Source: Pseudoflavonifractor intestinihominis (lineage in GTDB: Bacteria; Bacillota; Clostridia; Oscillospirales; Oscillospiraceae). Taken from it: DNA of 64,000 nucleotides. Shown piece after piece: positions 45,995-53,557 of this stretch (position 1 is the stretch's first letter; each line of letters starts with the position of its first letter). The stretch covers positions 124,001-188,000 of the forward strand of contig NZ_JBBMFK010000003.1 in NCBI RefSeq assembly GCF_040096055.1, read 5' to 3'. Position numbers and translations under genes: made by a program. The notes below the pieces were generated by a model. That model worked only from the letters and a program-made list of their open reading frames with translations. It was not told the origin of the DNA and did not search any database.

Positions 45995-46548
45995 AAGGTT
46001 TTACCAGAGAGCAAACCCGCTTTTCCCTCTGCGGACTGAACTGCGGTCTGTGCCCCATGCATCTAGGCGGCTACTGTCCCGGCTGCGGCGGCGGGGCCGG
46101 CAATCAGAGCTGCACAATCGCCAAGTGCTCTCTGGAGCACGGCGGGGTCCCGTTTTGCTGGGAGTGCCCGGAGTATCCCTGTTCCCGCTATGACGGTTTC
46201 GACGACGGGGACTCCTTTGTGCCCCACCGGAACCGGCGGCAGGACATCGCCCAGGCCCGGGGGATGGGGATGGATGCCTATCTGGCCCAGTTGGAGGAAA
46301 AGAAGGCAATTCTGGAGGAGCTTCTGGCCCATTACAACGATGGCCGACGTAAAACTATCTTCAACATGGCGGTCTACCTCCTACCTCTGGAGGATCTGCG
46401 CACTGTGATGGCTGCTCTGAACAGCCGGCTGGAGCTGGCCGCACAGCCCATCAAGGAGCGGGCCCTTGCCGCCGTGGGACTCCTCCAGGAAGCGGCAGAC
46501 CGTCAGGGTATCAGCTTGAAACTGAACAAAAAGCCAAAGACGGGGTAA
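45991..46548 (+). CDS. DUF3795 cysteine-rich protein with C-terminal helical extension
   Basis: 185 residues. The N-terminal DUF3795 pattern (CGLNCGLCPMHLGGYCPGC, CTIAKC, CWECPEYPC) is followed by a helical region of ~100 residues not present in the shorter copy at 42312. Zinc or Fe-S binding is likely; function unknown. It has a strong AAGGAGG site and starts inside the stop of the GyrI-like gene, so it is the last gene of the WYL-TfoX-GyrI unit. Confidence 0.85.
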   Translation: MKGFTREQTRFSLCGLNCGLCPMHLGGYCPGCGGGAGNQSCTIAKCSLEHGGVPFCWECPEYPCSRYDGFDDGDSFVPHRNRRQDIAQARGMGMDAYLAQLEEKKAILEELLAHYNDGRRKTIFNMAVYLLPLEDLRTVMAALNSRLELAAQPIKERALAAVGLLQEAADRQGISLKLNKKPKTG

Positions 46549-46704
46549 TCCCATGGTCTTCTCCAAGGTGACAGCCCATTAGCAGCCCAGTTCTTGAAAT
46601 CGGCACGAATCCTCAACCGTGTCGTTCTCTTTTGGTCTTTCATCCTCTATGATCATATCAGCAGCTGCAGAGAATCAACCAATCGATCATAAGAGGAGAC
46701 TATC

Positions 46705-47067
46705 ATGATGAACACGGATAAAATTTTTGCGGAAGCCATTGCCAACGAATACGCCCCCAAGGACACCTCCAAGGTCGTCGCCCTGCGAAAGCTGGACTGG
46801 AACGCAAAGCGCCCGGCCACCATCTTCGCCTATAGTTTCGGCATCGGAGCAGCCCTGGTTCTCGGCCTGGGGATGTGCCTCTCCATGCAGGTGGTCGGCA
46901 AGGGCGGCATCCTGATGACCGGGGCCGGGATCATCCTGGGGATTCTGGGCATCGTGGGCGTGGGCCTGAACTACCCCATCTACAAGAAGCTCTTGCGAAC
47001 CGGCAAGGAAAAGTATGCCTTTGAGATCATGCAGCTTGCCCGGGAGATCAGCGAATCGGCGGAGTAA
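46705..47067 (+). CDS. Small two-helix membrane protein, first gene of a TetR-containing unit
   Basis: 120 residues: a cytoplasmic N-terminal ~45 residues (TDKIFAEAIANEYAPKDTSK), two membrane helices (TIFAYSFGIGAALVLGLGMC and GAGIILGILGIVGVGL) and a basic cytoplasmic tail ending EIMQLAREISES. No function can be assigned. A TATGATC/GATCATA inverted repeat (46648-46654 and 46685-46691) brackets the leader, and GAGGAG lies 6 nt before the ATG. The 156 bp before it hold no other gene. Confidence 0.7.
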   Translation: MMNTDKIFAEAIANEYAPKDTSKVVALRKLDWNAKRPATIFAYSFGIGAALVLGLGMCLSMQVVGKGGILMTGAGIILGILGIVGVGLNYPIYKKLLRTGKEKYAFEIMQLAREISESAE

Positions 47068-47084
47068 CGTGAGGAGGGCGGCAG

Positions 47085-47684
47085 ATGAACAAGTCCGAGA
47101 GCAAATACTTTAATACCGCCCTGCGAATGGATGAGACCCTCCTTGCTCTGTTGGAGGAGAAAGATCTGGAGTATATCACCGTGAAGGAGCTCTGTCACCG
47201 GGCCGGTGTGAACCGATCTACCTTCTACCTGCACTATGAGACGATCACTGACCTGGTAAACGAGACCCTGGAGATGGTCATGCGGCGTTTTCTCTCTTAC
47301 TTCCCTCAGCAGGAAGAGGAGATCCTCGGCAATCTGGGAAGCCGGGGGCGGGAAGAACTGATCCTGGTCACCCGGGAGTATCTTCTCCCCTATCTCCGCT
47401 TCATCCAGGAGAATAAAAAGGTCTACCGGGCAGCTTTTCGCAATCCTGCCAGTATGCAGGCCTATACCCGGTACGGGGAGCTGAAGCGTCACATCCTGGG
47501 TCCCATTCTGGAGCGGTTTGAGATTCCGGCTGCCCACCGCCCCTACTACATGGCTTACTATATTGAGGGCATCGCCGCCATTGTCAAAGAGTGGCTGCGT
47601 CAGGACTGCAAGGATGAGGTGGAGGTGATCGCCGGCATCATTGAGTCCTGTGTGCGGCCCAGGGATGGAAGCGATGAGAAATAA
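47085..47684 (+). CDS. TetR/AcrR family transcriptional regulator
   Basis: 199 residues. The N-terminal helix-turn-helix is ITVKELCHRAGVNRSTFYLH (~31-50), preceded by a short amphipathic start. The C-terminal ~145 residues are helical and form the ligand/dimer domain. It lies 17 bp after a small membrane gene and overlaps the next membrane gene, so it probably controls this three-gene unit. Confidence 0.9.
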   Translation: MNKSESKYFNTALRMDETLLALLEEKDLEYITVKELCHRAGVNRSTFYLHYETITDLVNETLEMVMRRFLSYFPQQEEEILGNLGSRGREELILVTREYLLPYLRFIQENKKVYRAAFRNPASMQAYTRYGELKRHILGPILERFEIPAAHRPYYMAYYIEGIAAIVKEWLRQDCKDEVEVIAGIIESCVRPRDGSDEK

Positions 47685-48372
47685 CGGCAGGGCCGCGCAC
47701 TTTCTCCGGATGTGGCGGGAGGATTACATCGGTCAGACCCTCATGAGCGCCGCTGTTTCCTTCAGCATCACAGTGCTCTTTACCCTGTGCCATGGGTATC
47801 TGGGCCTTTGCTATGGCTCGGTATGGCATGGGAGCATCGGCGTCTTTTACCTCCTGCTCATGGTGATTCGGGGCACGGTCCTTCTCACGGAAAAGCGAAA
47901 TCGGGCCCGGCCTGAGGCCGAGCAAAACCGCTGCCGCCGTTGGACATTCCTCATCAGTTCCGCGCTGCTTCTGGTGATGGATCTGGCACTGATTTGGCCC
48001 ATTTCCATGATGGTCGTGCTGGACAAGCCCGTATCCATGGGACTGATCCCGGCCATCGCCATGGCGGCCTATACCACCTGGAAGATCACCATGGCCTCCA
48101 TTCACATGGGACGGCAGCGGCACAGGGCCAGTGGGAATATTCTGGTGGCGGAGCTGCGAACGGTCAATTTCATTGACGCGCTGGTTGCGATCCTGACGCT
48201 GCAAAATACGCTGATCATGGTGAACCGGACAACGGCGGACGAAAACGCCATGCTCCCGATGTCCGCTGCTTCCAGTGCCATAATCTATGTGGCGATCGTG
48301 TCCATCACTGTGCAGATGCTGCGAAAGGGTCTGAGACAGACAGGCATCCTCGCTTGTCGGAAGCAAACATAA
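47674..48372 (+). CDS. Multi-pass membrane protein of unknown function
   Basis: 232 residues with five to six hydrophobic segments (SAAVSFSITVLFTLCHGYLG, GVFYLLLMVIRGTVLL, FLISSALLLVMDLALIWPIS, LIPAIAMAAYTTWKI, and one near the C-terminus). I do not recognise the family. It is encoded after, and overlapping by 11 bp, the TetR regulator. The ATG at 47665 is an alternative start. A perfect terminator follows. Confidence 0.72.
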   Translation: MRNNGRAAHFLRMWREDYIGQTLMSAAVSFSITVLFTLCHGYLGLCYGSVWHGSIGVFYLLLMVIRGTVLLTEKRNRARPEAEQNRCRRWTFLISSALLLVMDLALIWPISMMVVLDKPVSMGLIPAIAMAAYTTWKITMASIHMGRQRHRASGNILVAELRTVNFIDALVAILTLQNTLIMVNRTTADENAMLPMSAASSAIIYVAIVSITVQMLRKGLRQTGILACRKQT

Positions 48373-48421
48373 AATCTCCCATGCTGTGTTTATCCAGAGA
48401 ATAACACAGCATGGGAGATTT
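48372..48421. terminator. Bidirectional terminator
   Basis: A perfect 19-bp stem (48372-48390 / 48403-48421) with a 12-nt loop and A/T-rich ends, between converging genes. Confidence 0.92.
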
Positions 48422-48469
48422 GTTTCTATGGGCCGCTCACTAGGTGTGGGCCAGGGTCTGCATCCATGT

Positions 48470-49228
48470 TTACTTCACCCAGTGGATGACAGCGTCCCGC
48501 AGGAAGCGGGCGCAGCCGGGCACCTGTTTGTCGTAGTAGGCGGTGAACCGCTGGTCCATCACATAGAGCTCTGCGATCCCCCGGTGTTTGGCCGGATCGT
48601 ATTGGTTCCCGGTGATGGTGAGCCACCGGCGGTGGAGGGCGGTGATTTCCTTGCCCTCCTCGCTCTCCGGGGACAGCCCGGCCCGGACGGCAGCCTCCAG
48701 CCGCTCCTGGATCTCCCGACCCAGATCCGTCCACTCCCGGTACTGCGCCTGGGTCAGGTTCATCACCGCGGCGTTGGCCTCGTCCACCTCTTGGTCGCCG
48801 TACTTGGAGCGGATCTCCGCTCCGTAAACTTCCTCGTTATGGGCCACCGTGCGCTGCTTGAACGCCTCAAATTTCTGCTCGTCGCTCATGATCTCGTTCC
48901 TTTCTTCCGCTCCGATGGTGTCTTTCACCGACCGGATGAGCTGTTCCAGCCGCTCCCGCTCCGCCTCCAAAGCGGCCAGGTGGCGTTTCAGAGCGGCCAG
49001 ACGGTCAAAGGAGGGATCGTCCAGACATTCCTTGATGCGGGCCAGCTCCACCCCGAGGGCCCGGTAATAGAGTATGTCCTGCAGCCGGTCCACCTCCGCC
49101 CCGCCGTAGTAGCGGTAGCCGCTCTCCGCCACCCGGCTGGGTTTCAGCAGGCCGATCTGGTCGTACCAGCGCAGGGTGCGGGTGGTCACCCCGGACAGGC
49201 GCGACAGCTGCTGAATGGAATACTCCAT
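48470..49228 (-). CDS. MerR family regulator with C-terminal TipAS antibiotic-recognition domain
   Basis: 252 residues. The N-terminal MerR winged helix is YSIQQLSRLSGVTTRTLRWY (~3-22) with GYRYYGG. A long dimerisation coiled coil follows (~75-110), then a TipAS domain (~115-252: FEAFKQRTVAHNEEVYG, YDPAKHRGIAELYVMDQRF, AYYDKQVPG). TipAS domains bind thiopeptide and other peptide antibiotics. An internal ATG at 48889 has its own AAAGGA site, as in Streptomyces tipA. The start at 49228 has GGAGG 7 nt upstream. Confidence 0.92.
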   Translation of the reverse strand: MEYSIQQLSRLSGVTTRTLRWYDQIGLLKPSRVAESGYRYYGGAEVDRLQDILYYRALGVELARIKECLDDPSFDRLAALKRHLAALEAERERLEQLIRSVKDTIGAEERNEIMSDEQKFEAFKQRTVAHNEEVYGAEIRSKYGDQEVDEANAAVMNLTQAQYREWTDLGREIQERLEAAVRAGLSPESEEGKEITALHRRWLTITGNQYDPAKHRGIAELYVMDQRFTAYYDKQVPGCARFLRDAVIHWVK

Positions 49229-49248
49229 GGACATCCCTCCCTGAGGAT

Positions 49249-49279
49249 AGGGTACCAGTTGACGGAGCGTCAAAGTCAA
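49249..49279 (-). promoter_or_regulatory. MerR-type promoter with 19-bp spacer and central inverted repeat
   Basis: Leftward TTGACT (49274-49279), 19-nt spacer, TACCCT (49249-49254). Inside the spacer lies TTGACG-GAG-CGTCAA (49259-49273). This is the classic MerR geometry, where the regulator untwists an overlong spacer. Confidence 0.82.
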
Positions 49280-49288
49280 GGGGAAATT

Positions 49289-49906
49289 TCAAATTTTTCG
49301 AATTTCCCGCTGGAGCCGCTCCAAAAATTCCGCTGCCGGGATGCCGTCCATCTGGGTGTGGTGAAATTGGAAGGACACAGGCAGGGTAGCCCGCAGCCAC
49401 TTTTTCCGGTACTTGCCCCAAATGAGGAAGGGATTATTGTAGCATCCGGCGTAGATGTTCACCGCGCCGTCGATCTCATACCCTGCCAGAGCGGAAGTGC
49501 CGATCACCATATAGTCCTCGCCCAGCTCATAGCTCTCCCCGCTCTCCCGGACCTGCCCAGTGAGGTCCAGATAGTCCCGGTTGAACTGCTCCAGATCGGA
49601 GGAGACGGGGATGTCGCAGGTGGCGATGCCGCCGTCTCGGGTGGCTATCACCGTATTGACGGCCAGACGGTCATACTGCATCAGTTTGTCTCCCACCGGC
49701 AGCAGGTAGAAGTCCTCCATCTCCGCCGCCGCCTTTCCGATGCACCAGCACAGGAGCATATTGAATTTGTAACCCCGCTTCCGGCTCAGGCGCACCAGGG
49801 CCGTCACATCCAAGGTCTTTATCAGGGTCACCATGGGCATGGGAGCCTTCATCCAGAGCTGGAAGGCCAGGGCCCGGGAGGTGCTTTGGGGATCTACTTC
49901 TTTCAT
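49289..49906 (-). CDS. CatA-like O-acetyltransferase
   Basis: 205 residues resembling chloramphenicol acetyltransferase: LIKTLDVTALVRLSRKRGYK at the start, FNMLLCWCIGKAA, and the catalytic His motif FQFHHTQMDGIPAAEFLE near the C-terminus (the HHxxxDG box of CAT-fold enzymes). Distant CatA-like proteins do not always give chloramphenicol resistance. The start at 49906 has GGAG 6 nt upstream; a longer frame reaches 50038. It lies just upstream of the TipAS-type regulator, same strand. Confidence 0.82.
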   Translation of the reverse strand: MKEVDPQSTSRALAFQLWMKAPMPMVTLIKTLDVTALVRLSRKRGYKFNMLLCWCIGKAAAEMEDFYLLPVGDKLMQYDRLAVNTVIATRDGGIATCDIPVSSDLEQFNRDYLDLTGQVRESGESYELGEDYMVIGTSALAGYEIDGAVNIYAGCYNNPFLIWGKYRKKWLRATLPVSFQFHHTQMDGIPAAEFLERLQREIRKI

Positions 49907-49963
49907 ATGGTTCTCCATTCTGTTTGTCAAATCCGGTTCGATTGGCCGCAGTAAGTATCCCTT

Positions 49964-49992
49964 ATCATAGCATAGCTCCTCATTGTGGGCAA
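49964..49992 (-). promoter_or_regulatory. Sigma-A promoter of the CatA-like gene
   Basis: Leftward TTGCCC (49987-49992), 17 nt, TATGAT (49964-49969). It is back-to-back with the rightward flavin reductase promoter, whose TATAAT lies at 50026-50031. Confidence 0.65.
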
Positions 49993-50055
49993 CCGATCCC
50001 CATGTTCCAAAGCCAGAACTTATGGTATAATGGGACAAAACAAGGAGGGATTGCT

Positions 50056-50616
50056 ATGCGCAAGAATTTTGGAGCCAAGCCCTGGACCTATCCCCAGCCA
50101 GTTTTTATCCTGGCTACCTACAATGAAGACGGCACCCCCGACGCCATGAACGCTGCCTGGGGCGGCATCAGCGAGGACAAGGAGCTGAGCATGTGCATCA
50201 GCGAAGGCCATAAAACCACCGCCAACATCCTGGTCCGCAAGGCATTTACCGTGAGCATGGCCACGGCAGAGCAGGCGGTGGCCTGCGACTATGTGGGCAT
50301 CGAGTCCGGCAACCAAGTGGCGGACAAGGTGGCAAAGGCCGGCTGGCACACCACCAAGTCGGAATTTGTGGACGCCCCCCTCATTGATGAGCTTCCCATG
50401 GCGGTGGAGTGCCGTCTGGTGAGCTATGACCCGGAGAGCTGCCGTCTGGTGGGCGAGATTGTCAATGTGAGCGCCGACGAGTCCGTTCTGGATGAAGCCG
50501 GAAAGATCGACCCGGACAAGCTGCGCCCCATCACCTTTGACCCCATCCACAACGCATACCGGGTTCTGGGCGAGAAGGTAGGCAACGCCTTCCACGACGG
50601 CGCCAAGCTGAAATAA
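50056..50616 (+). CDS. Flavin reductase-like (FMN-binding split barrel) protein
   Basis: 186 residues forming an FMN-binding split barrel: YPQPVFILATYNEDGTPDAM, NAAWGGISEDKELSMCISEG, then FTVSMATAEQAVACDYVGI. Members reduce flavin or use bound FMN as an oxidoreductase; the substrate is unknown. The ATG has AAGGAGGG upstream. It is divergent from the CatA-like gene and followed by a terminator. Confidence 0.88.
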   Translation: MRKNFGAKPWTYPQPVFILATYNEDGTPDAMNAAWGGISEDKELSMCISEGHKTTANILVRKAFTVSMATAEQAVACDYVGIESGNQVADKVAKAGWHTTKSEFVDAPLIDELPMAVECRLVSYDPESCRLVGEIVNVSADESVLDEAGKIDPDKLRPITFDPIHNAYRVLGEKVGNAFHDGAKLK

Positions 50617-50639
50617 TTGCCTGATTTATTCCAGACGTG

Positions 50640-50680
50640 AATGAGGGACGGAGGTGTAACCTCCGCCCCTCATTTGTTTT
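50640..50680 (+). terminator. Terminator after the flavin reductase gene
   Basis: A 15-bp stem with one mismatch (50640-50654 / 50658-50672), loop GTA, then TTGTTTT. Confidence 0.8.
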
Positions 50681-50689
50681 GACAGCAGA

Positions 50690-50975
50690 TTATTGCCGGT
50701 CCTTCTTCTGCCGCTTGCGGAAGTTCTCCTCGATGGCGTCCTTCCAGTGCTCATCCAGGGGCGCGCTGCACCGGACGGCCCACCACCTCGTAGTTGAAGC
50801 GGGTGCCCTGGCTGTCACAGGTAGTTCGCCGCCCGGCAGGGCACGACCCCCAGGTGGCCCGCCGTCTCCACCGCGTCAATGTTGGTCCCAGAAAGAGAAA
50901 CTCCCAGCCGTACTTGTCCTTCTGGCGCCGGATCATCTCCTTTACCTTTCGGGCTGAATAGCGATGGCCGGTGTT
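50690..50975 (-). pseudogene. Decayed C-terminal part of a VWA-domain protein
   Basis: Matches the last ~95 codons of the intact VWA gene at 58886-59536 on the same strand (RRQKDKYGWEFLFLG against RRQREKYGWEFLFLG, then APLDEHWKDAIEE in both). The match moves between frames: a frameshift lies near the FNYEVVG segment, and about 15 codons before APLDEH are shortened. The N-terminal MIDAS half is missing and is replaced by helicase sequence. It cannot make a working VWA protein. Confidence 0.8.
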
Positions 50976-51259
50976 GTCTACGAATTCAAACACCATCAGG
51001 CTCTCCTTGCCGGGGAACAGCCGCACGCCACAGTCCAGCTGCTGGGTATAGCGCACCTTGGACATGGTGGGCCGGGCCAGGAACAGCGTCCGTTTGCCAA
51101 ATCACTTGGCATCCATAGCAGCGGTCACCGTCTTGCCGGTGGCGTGAAGGGGGACTGGGAGTAGAGATAGCCGGCTTTCTCACCGCCGAAGGTGCCGGAA
51201 AACAGTTCGATGAACAGATCTTCGGCACTGCTGCCGGAGGCGGAGCGGCAGGTGGGCAT
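50976..51259 (-). pseudogene. Eroded superfamily 2 helicase / type I restriction-like gene
   Basis: Three pieces remain in order on the minus strand. An N-terminal segment (SAEDLFIELFSGTFGGEKAG, starting at an ATG at 51259) runs to a stop near 51125. In another frame comes a motif I remnant (HATGKTVTAAMDAK, then an in-frame TGA). The last is a motif VI-like segment (ARPTMSKVRYTQQLDCGVRL, where QQLGRGxR is expected). The interior of a normally >700-residue protein is deleted. It joins the VWA remnant near 50970, at VDNTG-HRYSA. Confidence 0.7.
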
Positions 51260-51264
51260 GGAGG

Positions 51265-51615
51265 TCACCTCTGTTTTCTGTTAAAGTATGTATCTGTGAT
51301 TTTCCCGAGATCCGCTAATCTGGACTCAATGGCTCCTCTGCTTCTGCCGTGTTCCTTGGCAATCGCAGAAGTCGTCATTCCCGAATCAAATTCGTCCAGT
51401 AATTTTTCTTCCTCAATATCTGTCCAAGGTTTTCCTGCGTTGCGAGGCAGGCTTTTCTTTCGGGATGCTGAAGGGATCACATTCAAAATTTCATGAAAAG
51501 CCCGTATCATTTCAGGCTGATTGCATACATGATTTCGCGGTAAAAGTTCTCCAGTGAAGGGGTCGATGCCGTCAGCCAAAGCAGATAATAGTTCTTTTGC
51601 TCTTGCAATATCCAT
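51265..51615 (-). CDS. Small HTH-type protein of unknown function
   Basis: 116 residues. The N-terminal half (DIARAKELLSALADGIDPFT, then GELLP) is acidic and helical. The C-terminal half carries a WTDIEEEKLLDEFDSGMTTS segment and AIAKEHGRSRGAIESRLADL, a SANT/Myb-like or sigma-4-like helix-turn-helix. It probably binds DNA. It has a strong AAGGAGG site and looks intact although remnants lie on both sides. Its upstream neighbour, a decayed pyrophosphohydrolase, ends directly at its ATG. Confidence 0.7.
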   Translation of the reverse strand: MDIARAKELLSALADGIDPFTGELLPRNHVCNQPEMIRAFHEILNVIPSASRKKSLPRNAGKPWTDIEEEKLLDEFDSGMTTSAIAKEHGRSRGAIESRLADLGKITDTYFNRKQR

Positions 51616-51784
51616 TCAGCAATCCTCCTTTACTTCTCTCAAAAGGGCCTTTTTCTCAAATCCATCCCCGTTTGGCGTCCTTGTCCGCCCGCAGCTGCTC
51701 CAGTTCTTCCAGCATCCAGCCGCAGGCTTTCACGACAGCTTGCATGATCTCCGGAATGCGGTCACGCACCACCTTGTGACAGGC
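51616..51784 (-). pseudogene. Internally deleted MazG-like nucleotide pyrophosphohydrolase
   Basis: The N-terminal signature of the phosphoribosyl-ATP pyrophosphohydrolase-like family (HKVVRDRIPEI) is joined directly to the family's C-terminus (QAVVKACGWMLEELEQLRA). A frameshift then separates off the last segment (GFEKKALLREVKEDC), which ends at 51616. The catalytic middle (the acidic EExxE region) is gone. Confidence 0.65.
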
Positions 51785-51785
51785 T

Positions 51786-51884
51786 TTAGTAGGCCTCTTT
51801 TATCCTCCTCAAGATCTCCACATCTGCCGGACAAAACGCATACTGATCAATTTCGTTCACCGTGATCCAAGCGTTCATTATCAT
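51786..51884 (-). other. Short open frame, probable gene fragment
   Basis: A 32-residue frame (MIMNAWITVNEIDQYAFCPA... to ...LRRIKEAY) between two decayed genes. It has no Shine-Dalgarno site that I can see and no family that I recognise. More likely a leftover than a real peptide. Confidence 0.3.
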
Positions 51885-51900
51885 AATTATTTAGCCCTTA

Positions 51901-52599
51901 TCATACCAAAAACTCGATTGGTTTCTTCTCCATCAATCCATTTTTATATCGAATTTCAAATGCCTTTGCGGAAGAATTACTTTTTATAAAATACTGATTA
52001 CCATTGTTTTCAACAAATGCAGTATCGTTCTCCATAGCCAAACCGGTCAGCTTCTTTTCTTTCAGCATACTATCGAATGACTCACGCCCAGCCTCGTTGT
52101 AATGAGGACAAAAAGCGTAATCAAAAAAGTTTAACATTCCATCTGCCCAAGAATAATGACAATCCTCATTGCCGTGGAAAGAATCGCTATCGCTATGACC
52201 GCAATTAAACCAACAAATCGCACCGGCACTTAGACCAGTCAGCACAGCGGCATCTTTTCTATATATTTCTTTCAGTTTTTCATCTAATCCATGCTGTTTC
52301 CAAACAAGCATCATAGAAACGGCATCGCCGCCGCCAACATAAACAATATCAGCCCACGACAATAGAATATCAATATCCTCATTTCTATACGATTTCGTTA
52401 CCAAACAAAGGCTTTTTACTTGACAACCGAGATTTTTATATTCCTTTTCGATTGAAGCGATATATCCATCGGCATCTCTGCTTGCAGTTCCTACAAACAA
52501 AACATTCGGATTGGTTTTACCCGATAATTTGATTGCATGAAGATTCAGCGGTCTTGTTGAACTCAAATCACCGCCCGATATTGCAACAATTCTTCCCAT
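51901..52599 (-). CDS. Peptidase E family (S51) serine peptidase
   Basis: 232 residues, with the nucleophile in TGLSAGAICWF and the family segments YVGGGDAVSMMLVWKQHGLD and FCPHYNEAG. S51 enzymes cleave N-terminal Asp-X dipeptides or act as cyanophycinase-like exopeptidases. The coding sequence is clearly AT-richer than everything around it (many AAA, ATA and TTT codons), which suggests recent acquisition. Confidence 0.87.
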   Translation of the reverse strand: MGRIVAISGGDLSSTRPLNLHAIKLSGKTNPNVLFVGTASRDADGYIASIEKEYKNLGCQVKSLCLVTKSYRNEDIDILLSWADIVYVGGGDAVSMMLVWKQHGLDEKLKEIYRKDAAVLTGLSAGAICWFNCGHSDSDSFHGNEDCHYSWADGMLNFFDYAFCPHYNEAGRESFDSMLKEKKLTGLAMENDTAFVENNGNQYFIKSNSSAKAFEIRYKNGLMEKKPIEFLV

Positions 52600-52828
52600 T
52601 TTCCGTTTTTCTCCCTATTGTCTTGATATTTGAACTCGCTTATCCTCTATATGTGCAAATTCCGTATTTTCAATATAATCCCCGTTCTCGTCCGTGAAAC
52701 AGGCATTATGTATTTCACTCTTCCTATATTCTTTTTGCGGATGTATATTGTAATGTAATTAGTATAACTGGAATTCCAAGATCCAACAAGGACTTGTTGG
52801 AAAATATCAACAAAGCTGTCCAGCTCTG
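52600..52828. other. AT-rich intergenic region with a coding remnant and a palindrome
   Basis: On the minus strand, 52615-52758 is an open frame of 47 codons without a start (ending FAHIEDKRVQISRQ). It reads like the C-terminal end of a lost gene; I do not recognise it. A perfect palindrome CCAACAAG-GA-CTTGTTGG lies at 52783-52800. Promoters could not be fixed. Confidence 0.4.
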
Positions 52829-52882
52829 ATGATGACTCTCTGTGTAGCCCCCTGTCAAAATAGAAAGCGGATGATTCAAGCT

Positions 52883-53557
52883 ATGTATACCTTCTCAACT
52901 AAGGGCAAAACGATATCCATTTTTCCAAGTCTTGAAGCAACTGTGCCTATTATCTATCTCAACACCTTCTCTGACGAGGGCCAGAAGGTATATGAGTCCG
53001 CACAGGCTGCCGGCTGCCCACCGTTCACATTGGTGGCGATCAGTGATCTGGACTGGAACCACGACATGGTGCCCTGGGACAGTCCGCCTGCCTTCAAAAA
53101 TGCCCAGCCCTGCACCGGCGGCGCGGACGACTATCTGTGGCTTCTGGCCGAAGAGATTATTCCAGCAGCAGAGAAAGAGATTACCGGAGTCCCTCGTTGG
53201 CGAGGGATCGCCGGGTACTCTCTGGCAGGGCTGTTTGCGCTGTATTCCATCTACCAGACGGACCTGTTTTCCCGTGTGGGCAGCATGTCCGGCTCTCTCT
53301 GGTTCCCCGGAATGAAGGAGTACATCTTCTCCCATGAGCCGAAGAGTCGACCGGAGCACATGTACTTCTCCCTTGGAGACAAGGAGAGCAAAACCCGCAA
53401 TCCTGTTCTGAAAAGTGTCCGACAGAACACAGAGGAGATTCATGCTTTCTATCAAGGTAAGGGTATTGATACAGTGTTCCAGCTGAATCCAGGCAATCAC
53501 TACAACCATGCTGTAGCGCGCACCGCCGCAGGCCTTTGTTGGCTCCTGAGCAAGTGA
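52883..53557 (+). CDS. Alpha/beta-hydrolase (putative esterase) family protein
   Basis: 224 residues from MYTFSTKGKTISIF. Family features: VPIIYLNTFSDEG, SDLDWNHDMVPWDSP, the nucleophile elbow IAGYSLAGLFALYS (Ser), SGSLWFPG, FSLGDKESKTRNP and a late catalytic His in LNPGNHYNHAV. These match the putative-esterase group of alpha/beta hydrolases. The start is uncertain: in-frame ATGs at 52829, 52832 and 52871 exist and none has a good ribosome site. Confidence 0.78.
   Translation: MYTFSTKGKTISIFPSLEATVPIIYLNTFSDEGQKVYESAQAAGCPPFTLVAISDLDWNHDMVPWDSPPAFKNAQPCTGGADDYLWLLAEEIIPAAEKEITGVPRWRGIAGYSLAGLFALYSIYQTDLFSRVGSMSGSLWFPGMKEYIFSHEPKSRPEHMYFSLGDKESKTRNPVLKSVRQNTEEIHAFYQGKGIDTVFQLNPGNHYNHAVARTAAGLCWLLSK

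Noticed and set aside
50751..51065. A 104-codon minus-strand frame taken as an intact gene
   Set aside because: It is a chance joining of helicase and VWA remnants; both halves lack the rest of their domains and the VWA part leaves its frame.
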